A model generated the notes under the pieces. The model had not been told where the DNA came from, did no database searches, and saw only the letters and a list, made by a program, of their open reading frames with translations. This document shows positions 52,401-61,097 of a stretch of 64,000 nucleotides of DNA, piece after piece. The position numbers and the translations under genes are program-made. The stretch is taken from positions 28,109 to 92,108 of the forward strand of contig JASANE010029416.1 of NCBI GenBank assembly GCA_030248225.1. The letters are read 5' to 3'. Within the stretch, counting starts at the first letter, position 1; every line of letters begins with the position of its first letter. The DNA comes from Trileptium ribeirensis (lineage: Eukaryota; Nematoda; Enoplea; Enoplida; Thoracostomopsidae).

Positions 52401-54355
52401 AGCATTCGGCCACGGATAGACACTGACAAGTTCCTTGTTCTGGAAGTAGGAGAAAATTATAATAGTAAATTAAAGGGATCATGACAAATTTATATAGTTG
52501 TAGTAAAATTACCTCACTTCACATAGGGGCTAAATTCGTTATAGTAGTCCCCTGCTTGTGGTTTGCTTGCTACCTGGCAATACAGATTTATACCAGAGGA
52601 GCTCAATCGAGTTTGGCTCAATATGGAAGGAGCCGAAGCGAGCAAACCGAACACGTCTTGTGAACAGCTCAGCCAGGCCGAGCCAAATTTTGATTTCAGT
52701 ACTGTTCGGTGGCAGTCAAAACTATCGTCACCCATACAAAACATTTGTCCATCGTGAAATGTTGCTTCCGTGACTGGCATCTCCCTATTTACCAATGCTT
52801 GGTGCTTCAAAGGATCTCACGTCTGATTCACAAAAGGAAAAGCTAAAGTTTTAAATTTTCCATACTTTATCTGCCAAGGGCATCGAATGCTACTGCGTAC
52901 AACACTGTTCAATTGGGTCTTCAGACATTGTCGTAGCTCTGACACTTAGAAAAAACTTTTTTCCTTCAACTTTTTCATCCAAACCGCCAAGCGCCGAATA
53001 CCTAGGTTGAATAGCTAACGCTACCATAATAAGCGAATTAAAAACACTAACCAGAACATATTTATATGATCTTAGTTTCTTTCTGAATTGTACACAAGTA
53101 GCAATACACTTGTTGCTTTTGTGATTCACGTATAATCAAATCTCCCCCAGGGCTTGCGTTTTAAATTCTAGGCTAACCGTAGTTCGCCATAACTTTTTTA
53201 AAACTTATTTCCGAAACCAAAAACAAAGCAACGGTTTAAAGTTAGTTTTGTAAATTGTAACTTCAAAATATAGTTGCTTGTCTTGCTGAACCTCTTTTAA
53301 CCTTATGAGTGGGTGGGCAACTAACCCTCCACTCACTGGGCTTGCACTTCCCCCACTCAAACAAAATTAACCCCAGCCATAGTGCACACTTTTGCCTTCA
53401 CAGCCACAAATTTGCGATTCACATTTAGTATTTTAAAACAACATCATGAAAGTTTATTTTTTCTGAACTGTGAGGGTAAAGATGTTTGCATCAGGCGTTA
53501 AAGCCATCATACCGAACTCGAGACTCAGGCAATGGCCTACTGACAGCCGAATACCAGTTACAGATAAACATTTACAGAATTCGAGAAAAAAGATAGCAAA
53601 TGTGCCAATAAACTGTTATAGCCAGAAAGAGAATAAAGCAGCTTATATCTGGCCGTACGTTTAAGCGGATACAGGGAGTAAGTAACACATTATTTATACG
53701 TTGCCACTAAGTTTCAAAAACTGATAAAAATCAAACTTATTTAAGGCAGTTTTGAAACAATCTGTTGCTTCTGTTAAGGGCTCAGCAGCTTGTTCCACGC
53801 TTCGAAAATTCTTGTTTCAAAACTATGTTTACACGTTATTTAGCCACACAACCACCTACGACAGTGGCTTAGAGATAATATTACACCACGGCTTCACAAT
53901 AAGGTTCCTGGTCAGAAATTTTAGAACGAAATTAGTATTTCATCGATGCGGCCAAGCCAAATGTTTGGTTTGGCATTTAAGCTTTCTTGAGCATGAATAT
54001 CAAATATAAATGCTCAAGATTCGAGGTCCCACAGAAACCACCTGGTGCGTGGGGTCGGCCTGCCAAAGAAGTCAGTCGGCCCACGCCGGACGGTGACGGA
54101 GTGCGCTCCGCGAGAGGGGACACTGGCGAATTTGTGATCCTATATTATACTCTGAACCAAGATCATTTCCATTATCTAACCCAAGAAAAAAATCGGTCAG
54201 TTTCGAAGATACTGCGATAATTTTAGCACCATTCGGCTCAGCCCCGCTGAGTTGTTTCGGAAAATAGCCATTTCGGCCATTTTTATGACAAAAAAATGAA
54301 ATACCTTTAACACGTACCTTCACATGAACCCCAGCAATATCACCTTCGAACAATC
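22316..54355 (-). CDS. Astacin zinc metalloprotease with three C-terminal ShKT domains (whole gene, partial model)
   Basis: Eight exons on the minus strand (54355-54318, 52439-52370, 51515-51395, 44413-44238, 36871-36702, 29606-29484, 27359-27203, 22496-22316) give pro-segment, astacin catalytic domain and three ShKT domains, in that order. The family is zinc endopeptidases, normally secreted; ShKT domains are six-cysteine modules thought to aid binding or targeting. Phases agree at every junction tested: 0, 1, 2, then after a gap 1, 1, 2. The pro-segment FEGD motif, catalytic WP..V.Y.I start, TCIRF block and HELMHALGFWHE zinc site are intact. Missing are the signal-peptide exon upstream of 54355 and the phase 1-to-2 exon carrying the Met-turn (SxMHY), expected between 44238 and 36871. 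The introns contain a Polinton, a non-LTR element, a Merlin remnant and a satellite. It may be a functional gene with one diverged exon or a pseudogene. Confidence 0.85.
22497..25588. other. Intron of the astacin-ShKT gene (3' part), no gene recognised
   Basis: AT-rich. A GC-richer patch at 22700-22870 contains CAACCCTTT in inverted orientation at its two ends but lacks a convincing target duplication. The ORFs show no family resemblance. Confidence 0.45.
25589..25909 (-). pseudogene. Ty3/gypsy-type pol fragment (protease-RT junction)
   Basis: About 106 codons on the minus strand contain KITDVQRKQFTDLC, EYSEVFANHDYDYG and IQHSIDTADAVP. This is the stretch just upstream of the reverse transcriptase in Ty3/gypsy polyproteins (pattern 'F..H.YDYG.T..I.H.IDTGDA.PI'). 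The frame stops where the RT should start, and no protease, RT or LTR was seen nearby. It is a truncated remnant in the intron between ShKT exons 2 and 3, in the same orientation as the gene. Confidence 0.7.
27203..27359 (-). CDS. Astacin-ShKT gene exon: ShKT domain 2
   Basis: Acceptor TTGTTTAG|CTTCTGAG (phase 1), donor CAGAGG|GTAAGA (phase 2). It encodes STCEDYHVNC, ATGRDCMF, QRLCPRTCNRC: six cysteines in ShKT spacing. The polypyrimidine tract is weak, so the acceptor is the least certain boundary, but the phases fit both neighbours. Confidence 0.85.
27364..29483. other. Intron between ShKT exons 1 and 2
   Basis: AT-rich, several short ORFs on both strands without family resemblance, no repeat structure detected by eye. 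Confidence 0.5.
29484..29606 (-). CDS. Astacin-ShKT gene exon: ShKT domain 1
   Basis: Acceptor TATATCTTAG|GTATTCC and donor GATCTTA|GTAAGG, a symmetric phase 1-1 exon of 123 nt. It encodes PCRNYNSLC, RRLGTCI, RENCPLECGIC, the six-cysteine ShKT pattern. A symmetric 1-1 module is what exon duplication of such domains would produce. Confidence 0.9.
30370..30515. repeat. Degenerate TTAGGC-like repeat
   Basis: Runs of CTTAGGCTTAGTCTC and TTAGGCTTAGGCT recur irregularly. TTAGGC is the telomere unit of nematodes, but here the unit is mixed with TCTC words and sits inside an intron. A smaller patch (TTAGCTTAGGCTAAGACTAAGGC) is at 50660-50690. It may be a simple repeat or the subterminal region of the adjoining Merlin element. 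Confidence 0.6.
30541..30980 (+). pseudogene. Internally deleted Merlin/ISXO2-like transposase
   Basis: From ATG 30541 the frame has the N-terminal part of this DDE family: 'LAKLGLITNGFICDCG', i.e. the hydrophobic helix and the CxCG start of the zinc-ribbon. It then jumps to the C-terminal signature NAELHTQNIDGLWSRLK and LTEFVWR.QF. The catalytic centre of roughly 130 residues is missing, and stops interrupt the frame (TAA near 30685, TGA near 30853, others later). It cannot encode a working transposase. It lies in the large intron between the catalytic end exon and ShKT1, antisense to that gene. Confidence 0.75.
31190..31240 (+). repeat. Copy of a dispersed repeat with core CAGCTCGTCGAGCTGA
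   Basis: GTACCGTTAAGCTCAGCTCG is followed by TCGAGCTGAGTCC; the 14-bp core AGCTCGTCGAGCT is nearly self-complementary. Related copies lie at about 31057-31085, 47712-47745 (inside the foldback element), 54222-54255, and on the minus strand at 56205-56240. Confidence 0.65.
31861..33130 (+). repeat. Satellite-like tandem array, ~352-bp unit
   Basis: About three units plus partial ends. The anchor GACGTCAGAACAA recurs at 32027, 32378 and 32731, and CTTGCTTCCGTGAAG-like anchors at 32202, 32554 and 32913. Units also share GAACCGG..CCTTAATCGAAAAA and CCCCGTACC blocks. The last part (33000-33130) diverges into ATCGACCATGCCGGTTCGAA and an ACACACACAGACGGA tail. ORFs inside are artefacts. Confidence 0.85.
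33857..33878. repeat. Perfect 9-bp stem hairpin
   Basis: CCACCATCC, loop TGTG, GGATGGTGG. It is isolated in AT-rich intron DNA with no associated gene. Confidence 0.7.
34796..34925 (+). repeat. Repeat tail shared with the end of the ~352-bp array
   Basis: AATCGACCATTGCGGTTCGA followed by ATGAGCT and a CACACAGACAGGACC tail resembles 33030-33115. This looks like the terminal part of one dispersed repeat family ending in an ACACAGACGG-type tract. The GGTTCGAAT word looks like a Pol III B box, but no tRNA fold is present. Confidence 0.55.
34926..36701. other. Intron DNA with a GC-richer patch at 35400-35680
   Basis: The patch is open in more than one frame on both strands; the minus frame yields CDVWFEPLANSSKAVKLH and GWVGQPSWWITRKLLYIPSP. 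I do not recognise it and it contains a stop. It is likely part of an old repeat. The rest is AT-rich without features. Confidence 0.3.
36702..36871 (-). CDS. Astacin-ShKT gene exon: end of catalytic domain
   Basis: Acceptor TTATTGCAG|GTTTGTACC (phase 2). It encodes PTLMAKDERRKIGSRIELSA followed by GDVRKLKRMYC, the end of an astacin domain (pattern 'T......IGQR..LS..DI..IN..Y.C'). A 20-residue acidic linker follows. The donor is uncertain: CGGAG|GTTTCAG (36702) and TGTG|GTTTGG (just after the final Cys) are both phase 1 and both fit the ShKT1 exon. Confidence 0.82.
37085..37369 (+). other. Unidentified 94-codon ORF next to a GC-rich patch
   Basis: The ORF begins MEKITSEKLFTRRETFGYHT on the strand opposite to the host gene. 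No family is recognised. The preceding GC-rich patch (36930-37040) is unlike the intron around it, so this may be residual transposon sequence. Confidence 0.2.
37370..39269. other. Intron DNA, repeats only
   Basis: The 38340-39100 part has repeat-like words (GAAGCGAGCGAAGTAACCGG, also recognisable at 62800-62825). The minus ORF 38825-38526 shows no known domain. The expected Met-turn exon of the astacin gene was searched for here and not found. Confidence 0.4.
39270..41600 (-). pseudogene. Decayed non-LTR retrotransposon (AP endonuclease + reverse transcriptase)
   Basis: Read on the minus strand, 41560-41192 has endonuclease motifs (TIIVTYAPTDV, DTFYDQLMQEM, FNAHL, LVSLAELLNLYVIS). 40403-40146 has the RT fingers (SDTVPPTRRTAILIAF, CKGISILDIVIKIL, REETTRGEQFG). 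39996-39517 has GQGATMSPILF and the catalytic CYADDVE. 39520-39276 has the C-terminal LYRSETWPEKQ, LEVFENFCRRQILGV motif. Frameshifts and stops split it into at least five pieces. The motif set is of RTE/CR1-type elements common in flatworms and arthropods; the clade is not settled. It lies in sense orientation in the astacin gene intron where the Met-turn exon is missing. Confidence 0.85.
41601..44237. other. Intron DNA upstream of the retrotransposon
   Basis: 41600-42000 still carries scrambled endonuclease-like coding of the non-LTR element. From 42000 the sequence is AT-rich with no recognised gene. Confidence 0.45.
44238..44413 (-). CDS. Astacin-ShKT gene exon: zinc-binding active site
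   Basis: Acceptor GAAGAATTTCAG|ATGCTGG (phase 2) and donor CTCAAC|GTATGC (phase 1). It encodes CWSHIGTIGTAQEISIGPGC, then HELMHALGFWHENSRTDRED and INWDNIPQ. The HExxHxxGxxH zinc ligands and catalytic Glu are intact, and the Cys before 'WS' and the one in 'GPGC' are family disulfide positions. Confidence 0.95.
45301..49410 (+). pseudogene. Decayed Polinton/Maverick protein-primed DNA polymerase B
   Basis: Blocks in + orientation follow the order of Polinton polymerases: an N-terminal zinc finger (CEQRGGAFARKDMLTRHVKR, 45301), FIKHSHPLVEYLL and GSGWVLEDV (45660-45910), YFLWSILAVLHP with SINVF-like text (46030-46210), VIYADF (46540), the CYLCGGRL..DHCHICGRYRGAAH motif (46825-46925), FHNLSRYDGY (46960), EEYHDLYLKTDVFLLSNVFE (48110-48170), GIGGGV, YLDANNLYGWSM (48420-48455), LEVNLEYRDDLHDLH, SDFEKDLYKLLNNAVF, PIYVGFTVLSLSKTLMYEF, an altered YxDTDS site, and NKKVLGKIKDKTSG (49322). 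Many frameshifts and stops make it inactive. No integrase, capsid, ATPase or terminal repeats were recognised. Confidence 0.9.
47386..47945. mobile_element. 560-bp foldback element inserted in the Polinton polymerase
   Basis: It begins and, on the other strand, ends with TGGTTCTTTTCCATTATCCC, and GGATGT is duplicated at 47380-47385 and 47946-47951. The arms are inverted copies over about 220 bp each, including the block CTCCCCTGATCA.TTCAACC. Removing the element and one GGATGT rejoins the polymerase frame at the conserved 'RKDVYINEYID' position. There is no coding capacity. It carries one copy of the CAGCTCGTCGAG-core repeat in its centre. The superfamily is not known. Confidence 0.88.
49495..49780. 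repeat. Low-complexity TATACATA-rich stretch
   Basis: Irregular ATATACATATA/ACATGTAC words on both sides of a short duplicated segment (ACTGAGTGTCAYCTTCACTTC at 49614 and 49642). No gene. Confidence 0.7.
51395..51515 (-). CDS. Astacin-ShKT gene exon: early catalytic domain with TCIRF
   Basis: Acceptor GTATGTTATAG|ATCACATG (phase 1), donor TATAAAGG|GTAATA (phase 2). It encodes MKAIKEIQQKTCIRFVSAPE and KYLSFRSYKG. This is the astacin segment before the zinc site, and TCIRF holds the first cysteine of the domain. Joining to the next exon gives KGCWSHIG in the expected frame. Confidence 0.92.
51556..51974 (+). other. Unidentified coding-like stretch on the opposite strand
   Basis: One piece reads MAMLIAAFKRTARISALPQR followed by stops, then an ORF from 51747 (MLAITLQITEGKCNIDVPYV to TYVHIT). 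The composition looks protein-like, but no family is recognised. It lies antisense in the astacin gene intron, about 2 kb beyond the last recognised Polinton polymerase block, so a decayed Polinton gene is possible. Confidence 0.25.
52370..52439 (-). CDS. Astacin-ShKT gene exon: start of catalytic domain
   Basis: Acceptor CTCCTACTTCCAG|AACAAG (phase 0), donor GAAATAA|GTAAGT (phase 1). It encodes NKELVSVYPWPNATVKYKIG plus PEI, matching the astacin mature start 'WP...VPY.I'. Confidence 0.9.
52440..54317. other. Intron between pro-segment and first catalytic exon
   Basis: GC-richer patches at 52600-52700 and 54020-54130 look like repeat remnants. A hairpin with 9-bp stem CTTGAGCAT/ATGCTCAAG lies at about 53987-54019. 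No other gene is recognised. Confidence 0.4.
54318..54355 (-). CDS. Astacin-ShKT gene micro-exon: pro-segment FEGD motif
   Basis: Acceptor TGCTTTTAATTCAG|GATTG (phase 1), donor GTGAAG|GTACGT (phase 0). Its 38 nt encode LFEGDIAGVHVK. The F-x-G-D motif of astacin propeptides supplies the Asp that blocks the zinc. The strong splice sites and phase fit with 52439-52370 support it. Confidence 0.85.
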
Positions 54356-54699
54356 CTGAATTAAAAGCAAATCATGTAAAATTATACAATCAATAATATA
54401 TACATAAAATCGCTAAACAGATAATAGTATACACAATAAGTTTATTTAGAAACAAAATGGTTTTTCACATACAGGGAATACATTTTACGACCTTAAAATT
54501 ATTTCGCACAAAACAGATAAACAAATATAAGTGAAATTTATTTACTATTTGGAATTTTCGAGAAAGCATTTCTGCTCATTTATCTAAAACCTCTGGAAAT
54601 CCAAAAACGCCTATTTTCAATTTCTCATAAAGCAGCACACTGCAGAATTATGGCCGTACCAAAATAAGCAAAAATTATTGCAGCCTTTGCTATGACTAT

Positions 54700-55041
54700 C
54701 ATAGGTATCCAAGGTCCATTGGCTTAAGAGCGAAATAGATTTTTCCAGTGGGAGTGGGAAGGCCCGCAACTAGAAGAAGCCAATAAGACAGGGGGTTTAT
54801 TCTTTAAATTGTTAAAAATCCGGAATTTTCTTTAATTTTGGCAAAAAAATTTTTGCAATGTATGCCTTTTTACATATGTTACCCATTTTTAAACAATTTG
54901 TACAGTTTACCACAATTTTGCCCAATTATATCCATTTTTTTCTTATACTGGGTGCGCCAGTGCGGGATAGGGTGGAGATAGCTCGAGGAGCGGGCCCAAC
55001 TCTCAGAGGGTTAACCACCTTATCCCCATTGGCATCCTATG
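54700..55041. mobile_element. ~342-bp element of the CATAGGTGTC family
   Basis: Left end CATAGGTATCCAAGG, right end as reverse complement CATAGGATGCCAATGGGG. AT-rich centre (AATTTTGGCAAAAAAATTTT) with GC-rich ends, as at 21099 and 10030. No clear target duplication. Confidence 0.5.
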
Positions 55042-57105
55042 CACTGCGGCTAATATTATAAAGGTCGCTGAGATTTTGTATTTGTTGATCAAAAATTTAT
55101 AGCAACGTGGTAGCAGCAAAAGCTATAATTTTTTTCGCCAGGCAGTAGGTTTTTCTTCTGTGCAGTTGGTTTCCTTAGAAATTTAAAACGAGCATTTTTA
55201 GATTTCTAAACATTTTTAGATAGATGAGGAGAAGAGCATGGAGAGGCGAGCTTTCTTAATATTTTTATGCAGCAAATCCGGATAGGTGTTATTAAAGATC
55301 TTGTTGGGCTATCCATTTGACTGAGTTATAGATCTATTCAAAGTCCAGCCAGCAGTATACGATGATGTAGACGACCGATGTAATAGCTAGTAGACATTTA
55401 TCAGCACACAACTATTGAACACAAAATATTGGTCATGGACGATTATATTTTAAGCCAGATACTATTGAATATAAAAATGTTGAAATAACCAAACCATTAT
55501 AACATACAGCTTTAGCTGTGTATTTAAGGAGTCTTTGAAGTGTAAGCAATAAAATGTTTGGTTTGTCCATTACCGCAATGTTGTGACGTCTTTGTAGCCA
55601 TTTTTACGGAGGTTTGATTTTTAAAAATTCCTAGTTACTAACAATTAACTACCTTCCTTCACAGTTTGTGGTAGCCAAAAGTTATTTCTTAAACCACACC
55701 ATTTTACAATATCCGCTTGTTCAGATGATCATCGTAAAGTTAGCAGAATTTATTACAAATATTTCCAAATATAGTTTATTGCATAATTAGTCTAGTCTCA
55801 GTTTACCCAGTTGATTTATCTTTTTCGATTTAATTTGCAAATTTTATTGTTTCCAAATTTAAAGTTTTATAAATAAGTCAAGTTTAAATTTTCACAGTAG
55901 CAGTATATTGCGGAAACTGAACCACTCATGTATTAAGAGCACATTTGAAATTAAATAATAAAATATCTGTTATTTTTTGCCACAATTCGACGCGAAAATT
56001 CGTCAATTTTGGAGCATCACAGCGATGCTTTTTGTGCAATTAACTCAACTAATTGAGTCGGCTCTAGGTATATGCAGAACTAGACATTTATCGAAAAACA
56101 TATCCTCCCAAAATTTCAGTACCATGAAAGAAAGATATCATAGGCAGCCCTAAAATCTAAAAAGGATATCATCACTCGACCCAAATGAAAATGTTTAGAG
56201 TCGTCTTGATAAGCTCAGCTTAACGGTACAAAAATTATCGCTTTATCTCCAAAATGACCAATTTACGGCTGGGCAGAAAGACAAAAGTTCAAAAGGTTTT
56301 AAAACTAATAAAATGGAATACGTAAAAATAACCAGCGTATAATGTTGGGTCGTCTTGTAACAGTAAATGACACTCAGCTGCCAGCGGCAAAAGTATTCCT
56401 GAAAAATTATTTATTCTATATAATTTTATGTGTTCAAACAGAAATGTAACGATTGGTACATGAAAATATGCATTTAAATACGTCCGTAGAATTGTCTAAA
56501 AGTAGTGATAGGAATGATACAAATCAGTTATAGCACAACCAACCGTCCGTACAAGGATTTGTATAAACGAAGGGTTCCGCTGTTTTTATTTTTTAAACTC
56601 GTGCCATCGTAGTCATTTGAAATCGTCACAGCCGTCCGTACAAATCATTGAAATATATATTATACGAGAATAAAACAACTGAAGTCGACCACTGCCCTTT
56701 TAATTCAAGCTAATTATATGAAAAATGTGGATAAATGGCAAATTTGATGAATTTGAGTTTTTCAAAAATATGATATAAGTGATAGTTCGACTGTCACAGA
56801 GAACCAAAAAAACATAAAGTGTACTTTATTCAATAAACCACTGTTTACGTGATTTATTTTATCTGCATTTATGAAACTTGTTTCTTTAAACTGTTAAAAA
56901 CTATATATATCTGGCTTACTTTTGAATTTGGAGAGTAATGGAATGAAGATTGTTTTCATACAATAATGCATAATGTTTATTTCTATCCCTAACTTTACGT
57001 CGTATATAATTAAACCAGATATAAATATGAACCAAATCTTTTGAAAAGTTACATGTCACAGTACACCATTGGTATGCACAATAAAATAACCTAACTCTAA
57101 CTCAA
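55042..57105. other. AT-rich region, no gene recognised
   Basis: At 56160-56240 it carries a minus-strand copy of the dispersed CAGCTCG-core repeat. No ORF with family resemblance. Confidence 0.45.
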
Positions 57106-58090
57106 TTGATGGTTAGTCGCAAGGCAGTCGTAGGAAAATGTAATATCAGCGTTAGAGCGAATGGTGTCATAATTCTTCGAATGCCAAAGATCAACAATTG
57201 CCTCTTCGCCTACCGCATATTTGCTTGTAACCAGACTTTTGCGTTAGTGAGAAGCGAAGTAAAAGCTTCGAAATCTTGCACTGCGTAGGAGTCATACGGC
57301 TGCTTTGGCCTAGCCAAGACATATCAAGCGTGCTGCAGAGCTGTTTCGTCCTCCGGCACAATGAAGTACATCATTATTTGCTTCGACGATTACAGTACCC
57401 AAAACTAGCATTGCAATACTTTCACCTTGATGAACATTACCCTGCCGCTAGCAACCGATGTTTAGAAGTGGAAACAATATCGTTAAAGCATTTCGAAATC
57501 GAGAACACATTCATGTCTGAATAAAAGCAGCTACTGAAAATGATGCAAAAAGTTAAGAAATTAGGGGACTTTCAAACAGCAGTGAGCAAAGTATTCAAAG
57601 AAAATGGTTGATATCCAGGATTTGAGGAAACGAATTTTTCGACAACGCCTCCGAGGATCACGTAATCGACCTAGTTAAATAAAGTCAGCGTCGTACAATT
57701 TCAATTTCCCACCGACAGCAAGATGACCTTCTGCAAGAAAAACTTCAGCGATGAACAACCAAACTTGATGTCGTGGATCACCATCGATACGCTGGTTCAA
57801 CGGAAGATTTACATCAAGTGTGAAACAGCCCTGAATCAAAGTGCAAAGCCATATTCATTTCGAACTTGCCTGATTCTGATTTAATTGCATCCAGATTTAT
57901 GTATACGTCATTTTTGGTATGTACATTTTTATAAATCTTAAATATAACCTTTTATGCCCTACTTGCTTACAGTTTTAAAAAGGTGGTAGTGTGGTACTAC
58001 AGGATCACCGGTAAAAAGGTGCTGAAGAGGGTAAACTATGTAAACCACGATTACTATAAAGTTATGCCACAACCGTTTACTATGGTAAGC
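57106..58090 (+). other. Unidentified decayed coding-like region
   Basis: Overlapping open stretches switch frame: MVSRKAVVGKCNISVRANGV, then GVIRLLWPSQDISSVLQSCF, then KMTFCKKNFSDEQPNL, then VVVWYYRITGKKVLKRVNYV. GC content is higher than in the flanks, and the pieces look like one protein broken by frameshifts. I recognise no family. It could be an inactive transposon or a retro-pseudogene. The minus strand is also partly open, so even the strand is uncertain. Confidence 0.25.
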
Positions 58091-58103
58091 GAGTATATGA
58101 ATA

Positions 58104-58172
58104 ACTAAATATATATACACATATATCTATATATATTTACATATATATATGTATATATATACATATATATAA
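58104..58172. repeat. AT microsatellite
   Basis: TATATATACACATATATC-type imperfect dinucleotide run; it generates the tyrosine/isoleucine-rich ORF on the minus strand. Confidence 0.8.
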
Positions 58173-61030
58173 CTAAATGGCTTTTACTTTTTAGTTCTAC
58201 ACAAGCAGAATAGATACTATTAGCCAGTTGTGTATGCAGACCGTAATCGCATATTACAATAATTGTTTCATATGACAACCCAGTGAGACCGAGAAGCAAC
58301 GGAATACGCTAACTAATGCTACATCTACCAATTCAAAGTTATCTGAACTTTGTTATATGTCCGCGAACACTAAATTAAACTGGCCCTATTTAACGCCCAC
58401 AAATTAATATCGACAAAATATTTAATGTCATGTTACGTCTAAAATGTAGCTCCCAAGCTAAAATCCTTACAGCTAGTTACGTCCCCGATATTCAATCATT
58501 GTTAACTCGGCTTTAACTGGATAGGATCATTTGCTCATTTTTTATGTCATACAAACCAAACTTCCTTAACCAGATGTATCACATTTATACACCAACAAGA
58601 ATTCTTCAGCTACTGTAGATTTCAGAATTTCTACAACTTAAAAATGCAATTATAAATTTTCCTGGTGTCATAAAACGGAAGCTTATATTGTGATTCTCGA
58701 TCACGAAATACTAAGCAGTTGGAAAGTAACAGCAGAACCTCAGCCTATACTACTTGCAAACAGTATGCAGTGGTTGTTTCATTAAACAGGGTATCCTACC
58801 CACACCCCGAATTCCCTTGAATGAAAGGCAAACGCTTATTAACGTAAAGTAGGTCCAGTCAAAGATGGTACCAGGTAGTCTTGCACAAGATCTGAACCGA
58901 AATTGAGGTTTTATTTCGTCTGTATACCTATGTATACAGAGTCGTACATATGTTGCAGAGAGCAATTATTTTAGTAATGTTAGGGTTTTAGTGTCGCAAA
59001 TTATATGCACTATGCAATAAGTTAGGCCAAATTAATCCACGCCGCCCATAGTCATATATGATACATCTACAACAGTAAAATTTGGCTTGATTTTGGATTT
59101 CCAAATTTCTACAAAATTATACCAGCCATTACAACATACAAAGTACGCTATTCAGTCACTGGTGTGTATAAAAATACTTGTAACTTGTACTCGACCAATA
59201 GCTCCAAATGCACAAATTAGAATAGCCGCAGTCGTCAATGTATTTTTGACTTATACGAGTTCTAGTTTTATGATAAATGTTGTAAATTTTGCAAATCACT
59301 ACCTAAGTACCTAATTATATAATTTTGTTGCATTTTGTTGCAACGGCAAAATTCTTTCGAGCATGTTTCGACGTTTCAACATTCCCTCTACTTTGCAACC
59401 TGGCATGCGTGCGACTGATCTGCAGATTCTACATTTCAGTTATGGTAAAACATTAATATCATTTAGATATATCGAAAATGTGTGGTATACTTACCAAGAG
59501 CAAGCGATGCAAACATCAGTCAAATTTAGCAGTAAAAACAACCAACCGTAACAGTATCAAGTTACAGATGCAAGCCAGATGCGCGCTGTTAATACGGAAA
59601 TAGCCAAATTATTTAATGTAGTGTGGTCGCTAGCTTGTGGGCCAAGGTACGGTCCCCGGCTATCGGCCAGAGTGCTTCTTCAACGGTTGCCGCCTACCGG
59701 CCGGGTGGGTAGGTAGCTATTCCGGCCGGCCGGTGTGCCGAACCGAATACTCTGTGCAAAGGCTGTGATATTTACGAACAATTTGATTATGTCACATGGA
59801 ATATGGTTCAGCGGCTCGGTAGGGATAGTATAACACTTGGGACCGAAGGATCGGCAGCAAGTCAGGATGACCCACGTTCCATCTCTTTGGGGTCGGTAAA
59901 TCCTGTAGCGTATGTGCAAAAATATCGGTTACCAGGGACGGCACTTTTAACTTCACTTATCAAACTGGATCTCGTACGGGTGAAAAGTTGGGGAAACAGA
60001 GATCGACACTGCTCCGCTGTATACTGCGGAAATTTTCATATTTCATGCGACATAATTATATACTTTGTTTAAAGTTTAGTATCGAGAATAGATACCTTCT
60101 ATGTGCCTTGTTTCCGCAATTTTGTACTATTTATTATCCATAGTTGCTCTTCACAAATATATACTATTACAAAATATTTTCACAATATAGTTAAAAAATT
60201 AAATGTTTATGATAATGCTAAATTGTTAAAAGCTATCATATGTCTGGTCTAGCTGTCATATTGCTAGATCAGAACCTTACGAAAAACTCTGCAACGTGCT
60301 GTATAAAGACTTGGGAAAGCAGGCCGAACACACTGGCTGGTCGGCGAATGCATGCCATATGAAGATCCAAAATGAATAATAAATATTTCGTGCATTTATG
60401 AAAATGTTACAGAAAAATTTTAGAAAATTTAATTTCGCTTACAGAAGTCCGCCGTAATGTTGGCCAGGAATTGGAAAAATAAACAAGCTGACCTGCCAGC
60501 CGGCGGCAAAATAGTTCTACGAAAGATAAATTAAATTTTAAACCTACAAAATCTTGCGCTCACTTCTTCAATTATTTTCAAAGTGAAAATGATTTCAAAC
60601 TTATAGTTAGGGCAATGAGATATGAAACTATATGTACGATTTCACGGTGTCCCAAACCGAAAATCTATAATCAAAAGCAAGGTTCAAAAAGGAGAATATC
60701 TTTATTAAAACAATATATACTATTTCATTAGCCATTTGCTGTCCATATTACACAAATCGCATAGTCTTGAGCTTCGTAATTTGGCCTTCTGCGGCAATAC
60801 TCTTGATGTACTTATCGCTATCAAGACAGTTCGAAATTTGACTGTAACAACAGCACTCCTTAGCACAGTCGTGGTATCTGCGCGCAAGCGACTTTAAATA
60901 AGAAAACCAAAACCCAATATGACAGACTGATGATGATACTTCAAAATCCTATCTAATCTGAGTGAGTATTACAGGCTCAACATGCCGTATCTTCGTACAA
61001 TATGAATAAGGTAACTGAAATAAGAATAGA
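58173..61030. other. Intergenic DNA with a GC-rich patch at 59640-60010
   Basis: The patch contains GGCCGGCCGG and is open over 89 codons on the + strand, without family resemblance. The remainder is AT-rich and featureless. Confidence 0.35.
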
Positions 61031-61034
61031 ACTA

Positions 61035-61097
61035 ACAAAAATGAATGAAGTTAAATATAATATGAATGAATGAATGAATCTAAAAAATGAATGAAGC
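61035..61097 (+). repeat. ATGA microsatellite
   Basis: Imperfect GAATGAAT tetranucleotide run (ATGAATGAATGAATGAAT and flanks). Confidence 0.75.

Noticed and set aside
52890..53129. Minus ORF containing CIATCVQFRKK, resembling the astacin TC..F block
   Set aside because: Its only good donor would be phase 0, which does not fit the zinc-site exon, and it lies upstream of the WP exon in gene order. The genuine TCIRF exon was found at 51515-51395.
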